In this document: positions 10,403 to 18,318 of the stretch, in pieces
Numbering within the stretch: position 1 is the stretch's first letter
Layout: each line of letters opens with the position of its first letter
Source: a virus
Reading direction: 5' to 3' (one strand)
Virus record (IMG/VR): IMGVR_UViG_3300034104_001701
Location: 1 to 34,456 of that record
Length of the DNA: 34,456 nucleotides
Position numbers and translations under genes: made by a program
Notes under the pieces: model-generated
What the model was told of the DNA's origin: nothing
Databases searched by the model: none
What the model saw: the letters and a program-made list of their open reading frames with translations, nothing else

Positions 10403-10647
10403 GAGACGACATCATTGCAATGGCGTGGGAGGCTGGCGATAAAAAATTACTGGACTTGCTTGACGATTATTTATTAGCTGTCTCACTTGTCGTAGACGCT
10501 CATCGCTCCGCAATATGGCGTTTTCACTATAAGGATGACTCAGTGGCTTGGAGATATTTGTTTTTATGGCGCGAATTATCGGACATGCGAGATGAGGCAT
10601 GGGCACGTTTGGGCAGGGCAGTCTCACTTACGCGGGGGCAAGCATGA
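10399..10647 (+). CDS. Hypothetical helical phage protein
   Basis: This 82-aa protein starts at the ATG at 10399 (ATGA overlap). It is helical and Trp-rich: DIIAMAWEAGDKKLLDLLDDYLLAV, then IWRFHYKDDSVAWRYLFLWREL. A C-terminal Arg-rich stretch (EAWARLGRAVSLTRGQA) follows. No known domain. Its base composition is more AT-rich than the structural genes. A host-directed function is possible, but nothing in the sequence shows it. Confidence 0.55.
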   Translation: MRDDIIAMAWEAGDKKLLDLLDDYLLAVSLVVDAHRSAIWRFHYKDDSVAWRYLFLWRELSDMRDEAWARLGRAVSLTRGQA

Positions 10648-10814
10648 ACGAAGAAATGAAAAAAGCGTGGCTTCTAGTTGCTGAAACTATTGATGACCCA
10701 ACATACAAAGACTTTAACGTCTTCATGCTTACTTGGGCATTAGCAATAAATGCAGAACGCAAAGAATGCGCAAAGCGATCAGAAAAAGAGGCGCTGCATG
10801 AAAAAGACCAGTAA
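10644..10814 (+). CDS. Hypothetical small phage protein
   Basis: This 56-aa protein starts at the ATG at 10644 (MNEEMKKAWLLVAETIDD), overlapping the upstream stop by 4 bp. Its middle FNVFMLTWALAINAERKECAKRSEKEA reads as two helices, the second highly charged. It overlaps the next gene by 17 bp. The segment ALAINAERKECAK resembles the 'AA..ERE.CAK' helices that end many small phage proteins. No function is recognised. Confidence 0.6.
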   Translation: MNEEMKKAWLLVAETIDDPTYKDFNVFMLTWALAINAERKECAKRSEKEALHEKDQ

Positions 10815-11289
10815 GCGCAAGCTTGCCGAAAGGCCCAGACACTACAACATTATGGACGAGCTAATGGCTAGCCCAACAGAGCCGCTACCCGCAGCATATC
10901 GGACGCACCAGCTCACCAGGATGTATGAGGGGTTACACGCGTTAGAGACGGCAGACAACCCAACGACAGATGATTGGCGAGTGGTGTCGGATGCTGTCAA
11001 CATGCTGGAGACTCTAGTAGAGATGCAGGTCTGCGAAGATTCAAGTGGTTTGCTAATGGATGCGGTGCGCGGCCTGGCTATTGCTGGGCAACGCCACAAG
11101 CGCGAAGGCAAGCCGATCAGATTAGATGGCCTAGGAATCCAGGCTGTGCGCTCTGTGCTTGCCAGCTATGCTGATCTGCTCAACATGCTGCCAGCACGGG
11201 TCATGTACCGATGCCACCGACTGACTGAAAAGCGAATTCATGCGATATTGGCAGGGCGAAAACTGGCGCATGATGTTGAAGTGATGTAA
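10798..11289 (+). CDS. Conserved phage protein of unknown function
   Basis: This 163-aa protein starts at the ATG at 10798 (MKKTSKRKLAERPRHYNIM). A highly basic N-terminus is followed by a largely helical domain: HQLTRMYEGLHALETADNP, then DWRVVSDAVNMLETLVEM and GLLMDAVRGLAIAGQRH. The layout (basic N-terminus, YEGLxALExAxxPTxxDW, SDAVNMLETLVExG) is familiar from conserved proteins in Burkholderiales phages and prophages that lie at the end of the early region. I cannot name a function. The basic N-terminus suggests nucleic-acid binding, which is inference. Confidence 0.7.
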   Translation: MKKTSKRKLAERPRHYNIMDELMASPTEPLPAAYRTHQLTRMYEGLHALETADNPTTDDWRVVSDAVNMLETLVEMQVCEDSSGLLMDAVRGLAIAGQRHKREGKPIRLDGLGIQAVRSVLASYADLLNMLPARVMYRCHRLTEKRIHAILAGRKLAHDVEVM

Positions 11290-11329
11290 TGTAAGGTTTG
11301 ATATTAAAGTAATCAACGAGGAACAAACT

Positions 11330-11503
11330 ATGAACACAACTCGGAAGCACCCAAGAACAATGCAGGAGGCTTTCGGGCCTTACACGTCATCAAAAATTCA
11401 TGAGCCGCAAGAACCTATGGCAACAGGAGACAAATGGATTGTCGGATTAGGACTGGCAGTTATGCTGGTATTGCTGGCGGCAATTCTTGCGGGGGTAATA
11501 TGA
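11330..11503 (+). CDS. Small membrane protein of the 'MNTTRKHPRT' type
   Basis: This 57-aa protein has a soluble N-terminus (MNTTRKHPRTMQEAFGPYTS) and a C-terminal transmembrane helix (about residues 38-57, WIVGLGLAVMLVLLAAILAG). The NTTRKHPRTxxEAFGPYT opening is conserved in a small family frequent in Burkholderiales phages. ACGAGGAACAAACT precedes the ATG, giving a usable ribosome binding site after a 40-bp gap. It forms a pair with the next gene (ATGA overlap), as in other phages of this type. The role is unknown; membrane anchoring of the N-terminal peptide is likely. Confidence 0.7.
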   Translation: MNTTRKHPRTMQEAFGPYTSSKIHEPQEPMATGDKWIVGLGLAVMLVLLAAILAGVI

Positions 11504-11631
11504 CGTGCTGCAATCAAGACTGCAATCAGGGCAGAAATTGCCCGAAAGAAAACGATCCGTTTAGCGATCGTCTAGCATGGGCATTAACAGTGTTTATTAT
11601 TGCGCTTGTGATGTTTATCGCCGTGAATTAG
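11500..11631 (+). CDS. Cys-rich small membrane protein (MTCCNQ type)
   Basis: This 43-aa protein has four Cys in the first 14 residues (MTCCNQDCNQGRNC), followed by a TM helix from about residue 24 (LAWALTVFIIALVMFIAV). The motif MTCC-x2-x-C-NQGRxCP is shared with a family in betaproteobacterial phages. It ends the rightward gene set, 18 bp from the convergent lysozyme gene. The Cys cluster could bind metal or form disulfides depending on topology. Function is unknown. Confidence 0.7.
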   Translation: MTCCNQDCNQGRNCPKENDPFSDRLAWALTVFIIALVMFIAVN

Positions 11632-11649
11632 ATTTTGCGCGAGTAAAAG

Positions 11650-12120
11650 TCACAGTATGGGTAAAAAAACCGCTTCGGCAGCTCGACGCTTAACAAGGCC
11701 TGGCAATTTTTTACCCCCCCCAAACACCCAAAGCGCAAGCTGCTCTCTAGCGCCGGGCCAGTCCTGCGCATCAATCCGCTTGCGCAAAGTACTGGCTCGG
11801 TATCGAGCAACCCCAAGGTTGTAGGCAAAGTCTGTTAGCGCACCAAGGGCTTTAGGATGTGCCAAAAGGATCGGTGATGCCTTCACAACGCCTGCTAGGT
11901 AGTTGTGCGTCAACTCATGCACAAGCCACGCCTCCGCCGTTTCCTTGGTGATTGGTGGGTGTTCCATCGTCACCTTGCTACCGTCTGGCTTGTAGACTGT
12001 GCCGTAACCTATCGTTGGATAGCCAGCCGGGCAGATGTATGGCTTAAGCCGCAGTCCCTCAAATGGGCGACAGAGCGCGGCTGCTACTTCAACGGCTTCA
12101 GCGGTTGCGCTCGTAGACAC
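11650..12120 (-). CDS. Endolysin, GH24 (T4-type) lysozyme with E-C-T triad
   Basis: This peptidoglycan-cleaving muramidase is 156 aa from the GTG at 12120. A TTG at 12129 would add three residues, and neither start has a clear Shine-Dalgarno. The active-site signature is E21-x8-C30-x5-T36 in EGLRLKPYICPAGYPTIGYG. Most GH24 enzymes have Asp at the second position, but Cys occurs in known members such as P1 Lyz, where E42-C51-T57 is catalytic. Downstream LTDFAYNLGVARYRASTLRKRI is the typical helical C-domain. The N-terminus is hydrophobic (AVEVAAALC) but too short and charged to be sure of a SAR signal. It overlaps the holin gene by 23 bp. Confidence 0.88.
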   Translation of the reverse strand: MSTSATAEAVEVAAALCRPFEGLRLKPYICPAGYPTIGYGTVYKPDGSKVTMEHPPITKETAEAWLVHELTHNYLAGVVKASPILLAHPKALGALTDFAYNLGVARYRASTLRKRIDAQDWPGAREQLALWVFGGGKKLPGLVKRRAAEAVFLPIL

Positions 12121-12565
12121 GGCCAACAAACCAAAAGCTAATAATCATGTTGAAAACGGCCAGGTCGTCAGAACCCCACATCGTAACCACAACATCTTTC
12201 CAATCGCCGTTTTGATTGATGGCGATTAGAAAAGCAGCAACTTTTACCGCTGCGTAAAGACCAAGAAATGCGTACGTAACGGTGGGCCTGACCATTGCCG
12301 ACATGCCGGCAACCCAAGAGCCTGCGGCCTGTGCCGTGCTGCTCTGCTCTTTGAACGCCTCGCCGATTGCGTCAAGCTTGGCCATCGTCATCTGGGCTTC
12401 GGTCTGGCGCATTGAAATCTCGCCGCGCAGTCGAGCAAACTCCATCTCAGCGCCGAGCATTGCAAGCTCATGCTTGCGCTCGCTTGCCCTGTCGAAAAGT
12501 TTGAACGCTTCCGGGGCCAGTCGGAGCAAGCCGCCGAATACGCCACCGAGAAGTGTCTCGATCAT
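12098..12565 (-). CDS. Holin, three-transmembrane GTA-type
   Basis: This 155-aa protein resembles the 3TM holin family named from gene transfer agents. It has an amphipathic N-terminus (MIETLLGGVFGGLLRLAPEAF), a long charged helix, and two to three TM segments at roughly 84-100 (SWVAGMSAMVRPTVTYAF), 101-116 (LGLYAAVKVAAFLIAI) and 136-148 (VFNMIISFWFVGRVY). The MVRPTVTY and FWFVGR motifs are hallmarks of the family. Holins permeabilise the inner membrane so that the endolysin reaches the wall. It lies directly upstream of the lysozyme gene with an overlap. Confidence 0.8.
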   Translation of the reverse strand: MIETLLGGVFGGLLRLAPEAFKLFDRASERKHELAMLGAEMEFARLRGEISMRQTEAQMTMAKLDAIGEAFKEQSSTAQAAGSWVAGMSAMVRPTVTYAFLGLYAAVKVAAFLIAINQNGDWKDVVVTMWGSDDLAVFNMIISFWFVGRVYERNR

Positions 12566-12852
12566 TTAAGCTCCACTTTTTGCTTGATCCCAGATTGCAG
12601 CAATACGATCTGTAATTGCTGCTCAACTCGTTTCATCGTCTCCAGCATTTCGGCGCGAGTCACAGCGTTTTCAGATTTCACCTCAAGTGCCGAAAGGCGT
12701 CTGTCGTGAGTGCTGATTTCGTGGGATAGATCGTTGACTGTTGTCCAGACAGCTACCGCGCAAGCCCCAACGGATAGGGCCACAGAGATAAAAAGGGCCG
12801 GTAGGACTTTCTCGACAAACCAGTGCCAGCCCATATTAAGTTCCTCGCTCAC
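12562..12852 (-). CDS. One-TM lysis-associated protein with coiled coil
   Basis: This 96-aa protein has a short N-terminus, one TM helix (about residues 17-36, LPALFISVALSVGACAVAVW) and a long coiled-coil-like tail (NDLSHEISTHDRRLSALEVK, then VTRAEMLETMKRVEQQLQIV). The architecture of one TM and a periplasmic or cytoplasmic coiled coil next to a holin/endolysin pair suggests an auxiliary holin, or an inner-membrane spanin-like protein. No outer-membrane lipoprotein partner was found nearby, so the spanin reading is weak. It overlaps both neighbours. Confidence 0.65.
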   Translation of the reverse strand: MSEELNMGWHWFVEKVLPALFISVALSVGACAVAVWTTVNDLSHEISTHDRRLSALEVKSENAVTRAEMLETMKRVEQQLQIVLLQSGIKQKVELK

Positions 12853-13258
12853 TGTAGATCTCCGTCAATAGGTCTTCGGGCGTTACCCGACCTGTTGGTT
12901 TGAGACCGGATAACAAATAGTGGGCCAGTTCGTAGCAGTACCACCACTGGCCTACAGTTATTCTAAATGGCAGTACAAATGCAAGTAAACTAAACCAATC
13001 ATACGGACTGTGTTCAAACTCGCGGAATCGGTCAATTATTGTTTCCCGAGACACTTTTGTTGGAAAAAGATGCCAGCCTGTCGGGTCAAATGCGTCTGCA
13101 TGGACACCTTTTGCGAATGTTGATTGGTACAAAATACCTTCGCACACCACACCCGCGTGTGGATACCTCGTGAGTAGCCGCCAGCGGGTCAAATAGAAGA
13201 ACGCTTTTTGGGCGATGCCTTGTGGAGCTGTTTTACGCAGGGCTAGATAAACGGTCAT
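12836..13258 (-). CDS. Permuted NlpC/P60-like (YiiX/LRAT-type) cysteine hydrolase candidate
   Basis: This 140-aa protein starts at the ATG at 13258 (ATGA overlap with the upstream HTH gene). The order of likely catalytic residues is His first, then Cys: H34 in TRYPHAGVVCEG, followed by a beta-rich part (ILYQSTFAKGVHADAF, GWHLFPTKVS), then C108 in GQWWYCYELAHYLLSG. This order is that of circularly permuted papain-like folds such as YiiX and LRAT, as opposed to standard NlpC/P60 (Cys first). Such phage proteins lie near lysis or tail genes and may cleave peptide or acyl bonds in the envelope. The assignment rests on motif order only. YDWFSLLAFVLP between the two is typical of the family. Confidence 0.6.
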   Translation of the reverse strand: MTVYLALRKTAPQGIAQKAFFYLTRWRLLTRYPHAGVVCEGILYQSTFAKGVHADAFDPTGWHLFPTKVSRETIIDRFREFEHSPYDWFSLLAFVLPFRITVGQWWYCYELAHYLLSGLKPTGRVTPEDLLTEIYSERGT

Positions 13259-13443
13259 GACAACGCCCAATGAACGATAACAACAGGCCTGCTACGTCCG
13301 TTGTAGCTGACGGTTCGGATTTGACGCACAGGCAGATCAGACAGATGGGCGAGAACATCATCTTTTGACAAGCCAATAGCATCGGCCAGCTCTTTAACTG
13401 TCCTCGGGTTCTCTTGAACCATCTGCATGATCTGCTCGCGCAT
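13255..13443 (-). CDS. Small winged-helix protein
   Basis: This 62-aa protein carries a compact winged helix: MREQIMQMVQENPRTVKELADAIG (helices 1-2, with the familiar E-N-P-x-T-x-x-E-L-A pattern), LSKDDVLAHLSDL (recognition helix), and a wing VRQIRTVSYNGRSRPVVIVHWAL. The ATG overlaps the upstream stop by one base (TAATG) and its own stop overlaps the next ATG. It is embedded in the late lysis/structural block, so it may regulate late genes or act on the host. This is inference. Confidence 0.7.
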   Translation of the reverse strand: MREQIMQMVQENPRTVKELADAIGLSKDDVLAHLSDLPVRQIRTVSYNGRSRPVVIVHWALS

Positions 13444-13799
13444 TACAGGCCCTCGCCTGGCACGATATAGACAGTAGATGCGCCAGCAGGGGCCAGACCT
13501 GAAAAGAACGACTCACGATTAAATCGCAGCACTTCAACAGCACCAGGCACCAGCACGATGGCCGCTGTAGGTGTGCCAGCGACAGGAGCCACAGCATTAG
13601 CCTCTGCAATAGCCGCCGTTGGGCCAACGCCTAGAAACACCGTATTTTCGCTGATGTTGATAATGCGGTACTGGCCTGTGCTTTGGGCATCAAGCCGTGA
13701 GAATACCAGCGCCTGAACGCCAGTTGACGCAGAAGTAGTGGCAGGGATAACGACTGTATTGCCAATGGGTGCAAATGCGATTTGTGAATTAGTGGACAT
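13443..13799 (-). CDS. Small beta-rich virion-like protein
   Basis: This 118-aa protein is rich in Ala, Val, Thr and Gly with alternating beta patterns (TVVIPATTSASTGVQALVF, YRIINISENTVFLGVG, AAIVLVPGAVEVLRF) and lacks charge clusters, as is common in phage decoration or fibre-associated proteins. Family members of this type often sit beside tail-fibre and lysis genes. It is the first gene of the block after a consensus promoter (13827-13855), preceded by AAAAGGAAAAACC. No catalytic motif. The structural role is inferred from composition and position. Confidence 0.6.
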   Translation of the reverse strand: MSTNSQIAFAPIGNTVVIPATTSASTGVQALVFSRLDAQSTGQYRIINISENTVFLGVGPTAAIAEANAVAPVAGTPTAAIVLVPGAVEVLRFNRESFFSGLAPAGASTVYIVPGEGL

Positions 13800-13826
13800 G
13801 GTTTTTCCTTTTGATCTACAGTTCTA

Positions 13827-13855
13827 AAATTATGCGCTAAGAATGCACTTGTCAA
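13827..13855 (-). promoter_or_regulatory. Sigma70-like promoter before the lysis block
   Basis: The minus strand has TTGACA (13850-13855), a 17-nt spacer and TAATTT (13827-13832), a perfect -35 and a 4-of-6 -10. It lies between the tail-spike gene and the beta-rich protein, so the lysis block could be transcribed apart from the structural genes, possibly early or constitutively. Confidence 0.6.
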
Positions 13856-13865
13856 GAGAACATCT

Positions 13866-15356
13866 TCACTGCTTGACAATCGTTAAATAGGTCAAATTGG
13901 GGCCGTTGGCAACCGTTTGATTTGACCCGCTGTTTTGAAAAACTTCAAGAGCGCAAGTATCGTTTACAGCAACGTCCACCAAACAAGTAACAGTTACTGC
14001 AATATCAGTAGTGCCTGCCGCTTTGACAACATTTGGCCCTTGATATGTGAATCCAGGCGTAACAATTCTTGCGTGCACAAAATCAGCCGCACCTGCAAAA
14101 CTGGAAAAATAAACAGTGGCGCTTACCAGATAAATTCCCCGCTGTCTAAATGTTGCCAATTTTGTTGCGGTGTCATAATCAATAACAGCCCCATCAGCAG
14201 GAATGGGAATTGACCCACTCACTTCGATTGCCGTGTAAGCAGCAGATGGAATTGTTTGGGCAACAGTGTTGCGTCTGACCAATGCAGCGGGTTTAATTGT
14301 TGTGTAGCTGTTCAAGAATGGCAAAGTGTCTGCGGTTGTCCGCAAACCTTTGTCATATAAATAGTTGTTCCACGAGCAAGCAAGAAAATCAGTTCCGTCA
14401 ACGTCTGTAATTGTTGGGGGGTCAAGTGAAACCACGGAAGCTATATCCCATGTTCCATTAACGCCATCGTTATAAGTCAACGGGCCAGCACCATTTTCAA
14501 AATAGCAGCCACAAAACATGGTGCTACGGGCTTTTTCTATTTCTACAAATTTTACAATGTATGCGTTTACTTTTTCTGTCCATCCGTGGATGTTATCCGC
14601 ACCGGGGACGTATTCAATGACTTGTGTTGCTGCGTTGTAAACGGCCTCAAACGCCACGCCAGTAAAGCAATTTGCCAACGGTATAGCGTAAGTTCCAGTC
14701 ATGTACAAGACATACCGAGTGCCTTGAATGGAACCACCAAAAAACGCATTTGAATTGCAATCATTAAATATTGAAACACCGTCCTGAACATTGACAGTAC
14801 ATACGTTTCGGAATGCGCCGTAAAGCGTAGTTGATTGCCCAGAAAAAGGTGGTAGCGCTGGTTCGTTGGATATATAAAGACCTGTGCCACGGGCTGTGTT
14901 GAGACAACCAAATTCAACATCTTCAAGGCGAGGGTGCAAAATGCCAGAAATGTTGCAAACCGACCGAATGGCGGCGCTTCCATTGTCAAAGATCGACATG
15001 TTGTAAATGCCAAAATGACCTTTGACGTTGCTCTGAAACTTGATGCAATCGCCGCCAGCAGGTGCTGTTACAAGCAGCACAGTGCCAGTTTTTGTAAATG
15101 CTGGGTTGATGTAAAACGCATGGTGGGCAGTCCCCTCGCCAACAAGGTTGACGCCACGTTTTAAGATCAATTCAGATGAACAAACGTATGATCCGCTTGG
15201 GACAAAAACAATACCGCCATTGTTGGCTGCGGCAAAATCAATTGCGGTTTGAATTGCGGCCCTGCTATCCGTTATGCCGTCAGCTACCGCCCCAAAGTCC
15301 AATACATTGACTTCGGCCCCAGTTATCATCGAATACGAAACTTTGGTTAAAGACAT
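13866..15356 (-). CDS. Tail spike with pectate-lyase-like beta-helix and TNF/C1q-like C-domain
   Basis: This 496-aa protein begins MSLTKVSYSMITGAEVNVLDFGAVADGITDS split over the first 31 residues. This is the standard entry to phage parallel beta-helix (pectate-lyase-fold) spikes, followed by AAIQTAIDFAAANNGGIVFV and repeated coils to about residue 350. The C-terminal part from about 370 (ALVRRNTVAQTIPSAAYTAI) to the end has the features of a TNF/C1q-like jelly roll (GIYLVSATVYFSSFAGAADF and NDTCALEVFQNSGSN). Such spikes bind or cleave surface polysaccharide. There is no head-binding domain in this protein; that module is encoded separately at 15856-16338. Confidence 0.8.
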   Translation of the reverse strand: MSLTKVSYSMITGAEVNVLDFGAVADGITDSRAAIQTAIDFAAANNGGIVFVPSGSYVCSSELILKRGVNLVGEGTAHHAFYINPAFTKTGTVLLVTAPAGGDCIKFQSNVKGHFGIYNMSIFDNGSAAIRSVCNISGILHPRLEDVEFGCLNTARGTGLYISNEPALPPFSGQSTTLYGAFRNVCTVNVQDGVSIFNDCNSNAFFGGSIQGTRYVLYMTGTYAIPLANCFTGVAFEAVYNAATQVIEYVPGADNIHGWTEKVNAYIVKFVEIEKARSTMFCGCYFENGAGPLTYNDGVNGTWDIASVVSLDPPTITDVDGTDFLACSWNNYLYDKGLRTTADTLPFLNSYTTIKPAALVRRNTVAQTIPSAAYTAIEVSGSIPIPADGAVIDYDTATKLATFRQRGIYLVSATVYFSSFAGAADFVHARIVTPGFTYQGPNVVKAAGTTDIAVTVTCLVDVAVNDTCALEVFQNSGSNQTVANGPNLTYLTIVKQ

Positions 15357-15365
15357 TTGTTTTCC

Positions 15366-15845
15366 TTAAACCATGTACGTTGTTGAAAACGCCCAAAATG
15401 TGCCAGTAAATGTTGCAGATGTCATTGCCCCTATTGAAGTGGAGTTTGTGACAATGGCACCAAAAGCAGTAATGCCGGGCGATGATCCAACCATATCTTT
15501 CATGGCAACCGATGCGCCGTTTACATTACTGGACGTAAAAGGTAGCCCACCAATGGTTGAATTCCCTGCAACTGAAACGCCATCTTGGGCAACAAAATTT
15601 AAAGTAACTAACCGACCGACGCGGGTGTATCTTGCGTAAACATTTGTTGGGTTTATTGTCCAAAATGCATACGTAGGCGTCCAAGTCCCCTCCTCATACC
15701 AGTTCAGCAACTCGCTCGCCATCCCTGGCGCGTTGGCGTTAGCACTAAAATCAATTCCATCACCGGCAGTCCCAATAATGAGATCACCGTTATTGATAGT
15801 CTGATTGCCAGTGCGTACTGATTGGACTCCAACTGTCTTGAGCAT
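15366..15845 (-). CDS. Tail-fibre-like protein with EGTWTP domain
   Basis: This 159-aa protein starts at the ATG at 15845 (MLKTVGVQSVRTGNQTING-like opening), supported by GGAGACC upstream. An upstream in-frame start lacks that site. Residues 25-60 contain GIDFSANANAPGMASELLNW followed by YEEGTWTPTY, the hallmark of C-terminal domains of many phage tail fibres and spikes, and a beta-rich Thr/Ser region to the end (STIGGLPFTSSNVNG and SATFTGTFWAFST). It probably forms part of a trimeric receptor-binding structure with its neighbours. It is a stand-alone domain where other phages have it as part of one long fibre. Confidence 0.75.
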   Translation of the reverse strand: MLKTVGVQSVRTGNQTINNGDLIIGTAGDGIDFSANANAPGMASELLNWYEEGTWTPTYAFWTINPTNVYARYTRVGRLVTLNFVAQDGVSVAGNSTIGGLPFTSSNVNGASVAMKDMVGSSPGITAFGAIVTNSTSIGAMTSATFTGTFWAFSTTYMV

Positions 15846-15855
15846 TTCGGTCTCC

Positions 15856-16338
15856 TTAAACCAAGAATTCAATCACCGAAGTGACTGGTGGCGCTTCGGA
15901 GAACGTAACATTCCCACCTGCGATTGTGTAGGTGTTCTGGTTCTGATAGACGCCGTTGATGTAAATCGCAAAAGGTGTGGAGGTCACAGGGAAGATAGTC
16001 TGCGTTCCATTGCCAGTTGCGTTAGTGGCCACGGAGCCAGAGGCCACGTTGCCATTTAGCGATGTATAGACCAGACTACCTTTGCTGTCCAGAACCTGAA
16101 TGCTGTAGTCGCTGCCAGCATAAAACCGTGAAGGAGTGCCCTGATAAACAGGGTAGCCATTGAGCGTGCGGATAGGCTGGGCTGCTGCAATCGTCAAAGC
16201 CGCATCCCAGTAGACGCTGATGGGATTAACCTGTGGGTTCAAGTTGACCGTGCCCACCCAGATATAACCATTCTCTAACGGCAAGCCGTCAGCGCCAGCA
16301 AATGCTGGATATGGCGGTTGAATCGAGAGTGCGCTCAT
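15856..16338 (-). CDS. Head-binding domain protein of the P22 tail-spike type
   Basis: This 160-aa protein resembles the N-terminal head-binding domain of P22-like spikes. PAFAGADGLPLENGYIWVGT is followed by NPISVYWDAALTIAAAQPIR and TLNGYPVYQGTPSRFYAGSD with YSIQVLDSKG. The core pattern (Y-x-F-x-x-x-x-G-x-P-L-x-x-G-Y-I-x-V/I-G) is diagnostic of the family. In P22 it attaches the trimeric spike to the tail. Here it continues into a short Asn/Thr-rich beta segment instead of an enzymatic helix. It probably acts as an adapter that joins the separately encoded spike proteins to the virion. Confidence 0.85.
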   Translation of the reverse strand: MSALSIQPPYPAFAGADGLPLENGYIWVGTVNLNPQVNPISVYWDAALTIAAAQPIRTLNGYPVYQGTPSRFYAGSDYSIQVLDSKGSLVYTSLNGNVASGSVATNATGNGTQTIFPVTSTPFAIYINGVYQNQNTYTIAGGNVTFSEAPPVTSVIEFLV

Positions 16339-16365
16339 TGTTGGTTCTCCTGGTCAAATTGTCTA

Positions 16366-18318
16366 TTAAGGCTGCACTGGTGGCAATGCGTTAATGGTTT
16401 CGGACTGCGTTTCAATGGTCGAAAACAATCGCTTTGTAATTGCTGCTTCTTCAGACGATCCACGCTTGGTTGTTCCAAGCTTCATCATCAAATTACGCAC
16501 TGGCGCAGATTCGTAGACGCGCGCTGTTAGGCCAATGCCACCAGCCGCCGCCAAAGTGCCTCCAAAGCTGCCCAGAAAGCTCTGCAAGGCACTTCCTGCC
16601 ACAAATGGCACCGTTTCCTGGCCTGTAGCCGTTGCCACCCCTGCCTCGCCTGCTCTGCGGGTAAGGTTAAGTACACGAGATAAACCTTCAACCTGCTTCA
16701 AGTCATCGCCACGGAAAAAGACACCAATTTGCGGCTGAAGGCGCTTGATCTCTGCGTTAAATTTCTCAGGGCTGAACATCTTTGTTCCGTCCTGAGTTTC
16801 AAACTTGGCTTTTTCGGCAGCTTGAGACAAGATAGATGCGCGAGCAGTAGCGCGGCCTGCTGGTGTTAAGCCGCTGTAAAGCTGGCGAACTTCGCTTGGC
16901 TTTTGGCTGAATAAAAGTCGATTAACAACTTCAGATGTCGCCTCTCCAGACTTTAATACAGACTTTAGAGATGCCATCTTTAAATCATTTGCCGTCTCAC
17001 TCAAGCGCTTATTTGCGACCATGAATTTATCAACGTCACGCCGTTCGCCAGTTTTCTTGATGAAGTCCATCATATCGTCACGAACAGGGCCATAGATGGC
17101 GCGCAATGCTTTCTCGCCAGCATCACGAGCAGCAATGCTCATCGGGCGTGCTGGGTCATCCATAAAAATTTTGGACAACTCATCTTGCCGATAGGCTTCT
17201 ATTTGGAACAAATTACGGTTCTGTACATCTGTTTTTATTTGTTGGAGGCGCTGAATTGCTTCGTCTGAGCCTTCTGTACGCCTTCTGGTCAAGTCGGCAA
17301 TTTGCTCATCAATGGCTGTAATTGCGCGCGGCACAGGAACCACGCCCCTATCTGCCAAGCGGTTAATAACTTCCTTTTTAGACTGAGAATATTTTTGAAT
17401 GTCAGCCGATCTTTTAGTAGCCAAATCTTTCATGATGTCGTCGCTGAGATTGGCCGCATCATCTGCGCCGAAGTCTCGCAACACATTACGCACGGCCTCA
17501 ATTCTGGCTTGCTGTTGTTCTGCTCGGAGTGGTCCAGTTCCAGCAATTGGAATGCGCTCACCAATGCGCTGCCCTGCTTTGCCAATAAATGTTTCTGGTG
17601 GCACTACGTCAGAGGTCATGACAGGAACACCGCGACGACCTGCTTCTTCGACAATTGGCTGAACCTTTGGTGCCACGGCTGGCACTCTTGGTGCTGCGGT
17701 AAGACGCGCCCCAGCAGCACCGCCTGCAATGCCACCTAAAAGACTAGCCCCAATCTCTCCAGCTGGAATTCCACCTGCCTCACGGACCGCTTGGCCAGCC
17801 GCTCCAGCACCTGCTCCAGCAGCCATTTGTGCAACAGGCTGGGCTGCTAGCATTCTTCCGACTTCGCTTGTTACTGGTGCTGCCGACATTTGCGCTAAAC
17901 GACCAGCCGCAGCCATTGCACCCCCACTTGAAGCTCCTTGAACGGCTTGGTTAACCATTCGTTCAACGGCATTGCGTGGCTGCGGAAATCCTGCCGTATT
18001 CAAAACCTGAGCCGTTGCCTGCTGCATAGTCGGGATTTGTGCAGTAGCTGGCAATGCAACATTTGCAAGCCTTGTTACTGGGTCAATCACAATACCAGCC
18101 AAGCCGGTGACGCCTTCGATAACGCCACGACCTGTCAGACCAACTTGTCGTCCTATCTCCTGCAAAACACCTGGCTGCTGTTGTGCTGGAGCCGCTGACA
18201 CCTGGCGCTGTGCATAGGCGGCTTGTGCCGCCTGGCCTAATTGGGCATCTGTTGCATTTGCTGGGCCTTCCAACTCAATGATGCTGCCATCTGGTGCTTC
18301 GACTTTATAGATTGCCAT
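16366..18318 (-). CDS. P22 gp16-like internal virion (DNA ejection) protein
   Basis: This 650-aa protein is in the P22 gp16 position, last of three ejection proteins. It begins MAIYKVEAPDGSIIELEGPA (a short ubiquitin-like 'YxVxxPDGxxxxxEGP' domain seen at the head of many such proteins), then an Ala/Gln-rich linker and long Ala/Gly-rich hydrophobic stretches from 90 to 215 (QAVREAGGIPAGEIGASLLG), suggesting membrane-interacting helices. The remaining two-thirds is charged and helical. Ejection proteins are packaged with DNA, pass into the host envelope and form a conduit for the genome. No lytic-transglycosylase motif was found. Confidence 0.8.
   Translation of the reverse strand: MAIYKVEAPDGSIIELEGPANATDAQLGQAAQAAYAQRQVSAAPAQQQPGVLQEIGRQVGLTGRGVIEGVTGLAGIVIDPVTRLANVALPATAQIPTMQQATAQVLNTAGFPQPRNAVERMVNQAVQGASSGGAMAAAGRLAQMSAAPVTSEVGRMLAAQPVAQMAAGAGAGAAGQAVREAGGIPAGEIGASLLGGIAGGAAGARLTAAPRVPAVAPKVQPIVEEAGRRGVPVMTSDVVPPETFIGKAGQRIGERIPIAGTGPLRAEQQQARIEAVRNVLRDFGADDAANLSDDIMKDLATKRSADIQKYSQSKKEVINRLADRGVVPVPRAITAIDEQIADLTRRRTEGSDEAIQRLQQIKTDVQNRNLFQIEAYRQDELSKIFMDDPARPMSIAARDAGEKALRAIYGPVRDDMMDFIKKTGERRDVDKFMVANKRLSETANDLKMASLKSVLKSGEATSEVVNRLLFSQKPSEVRQLYSGLTPAGRATARASILSQAAEKAKFETQDGTKMFSPEKFNAEIKRLQPQIGVFFRGDDLKQVEGLSRVLNLTRRAGEAGVATATGQETVPFVAGSALQSFLGSFGGTLAAAGGIGLTARVYESAPVRNLMMKLGTTKRGSSEEAAITKRLFSTIETQSETINALPPVQP

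Noticed and set aside
11650-11705. Possible intrinsic terminator at the end of the lysozyme gene (CCG-AAG-CGG then seven Ts, minus strand)
   Set aside because: The stem is only three to four pairs and lies within coding sequence.
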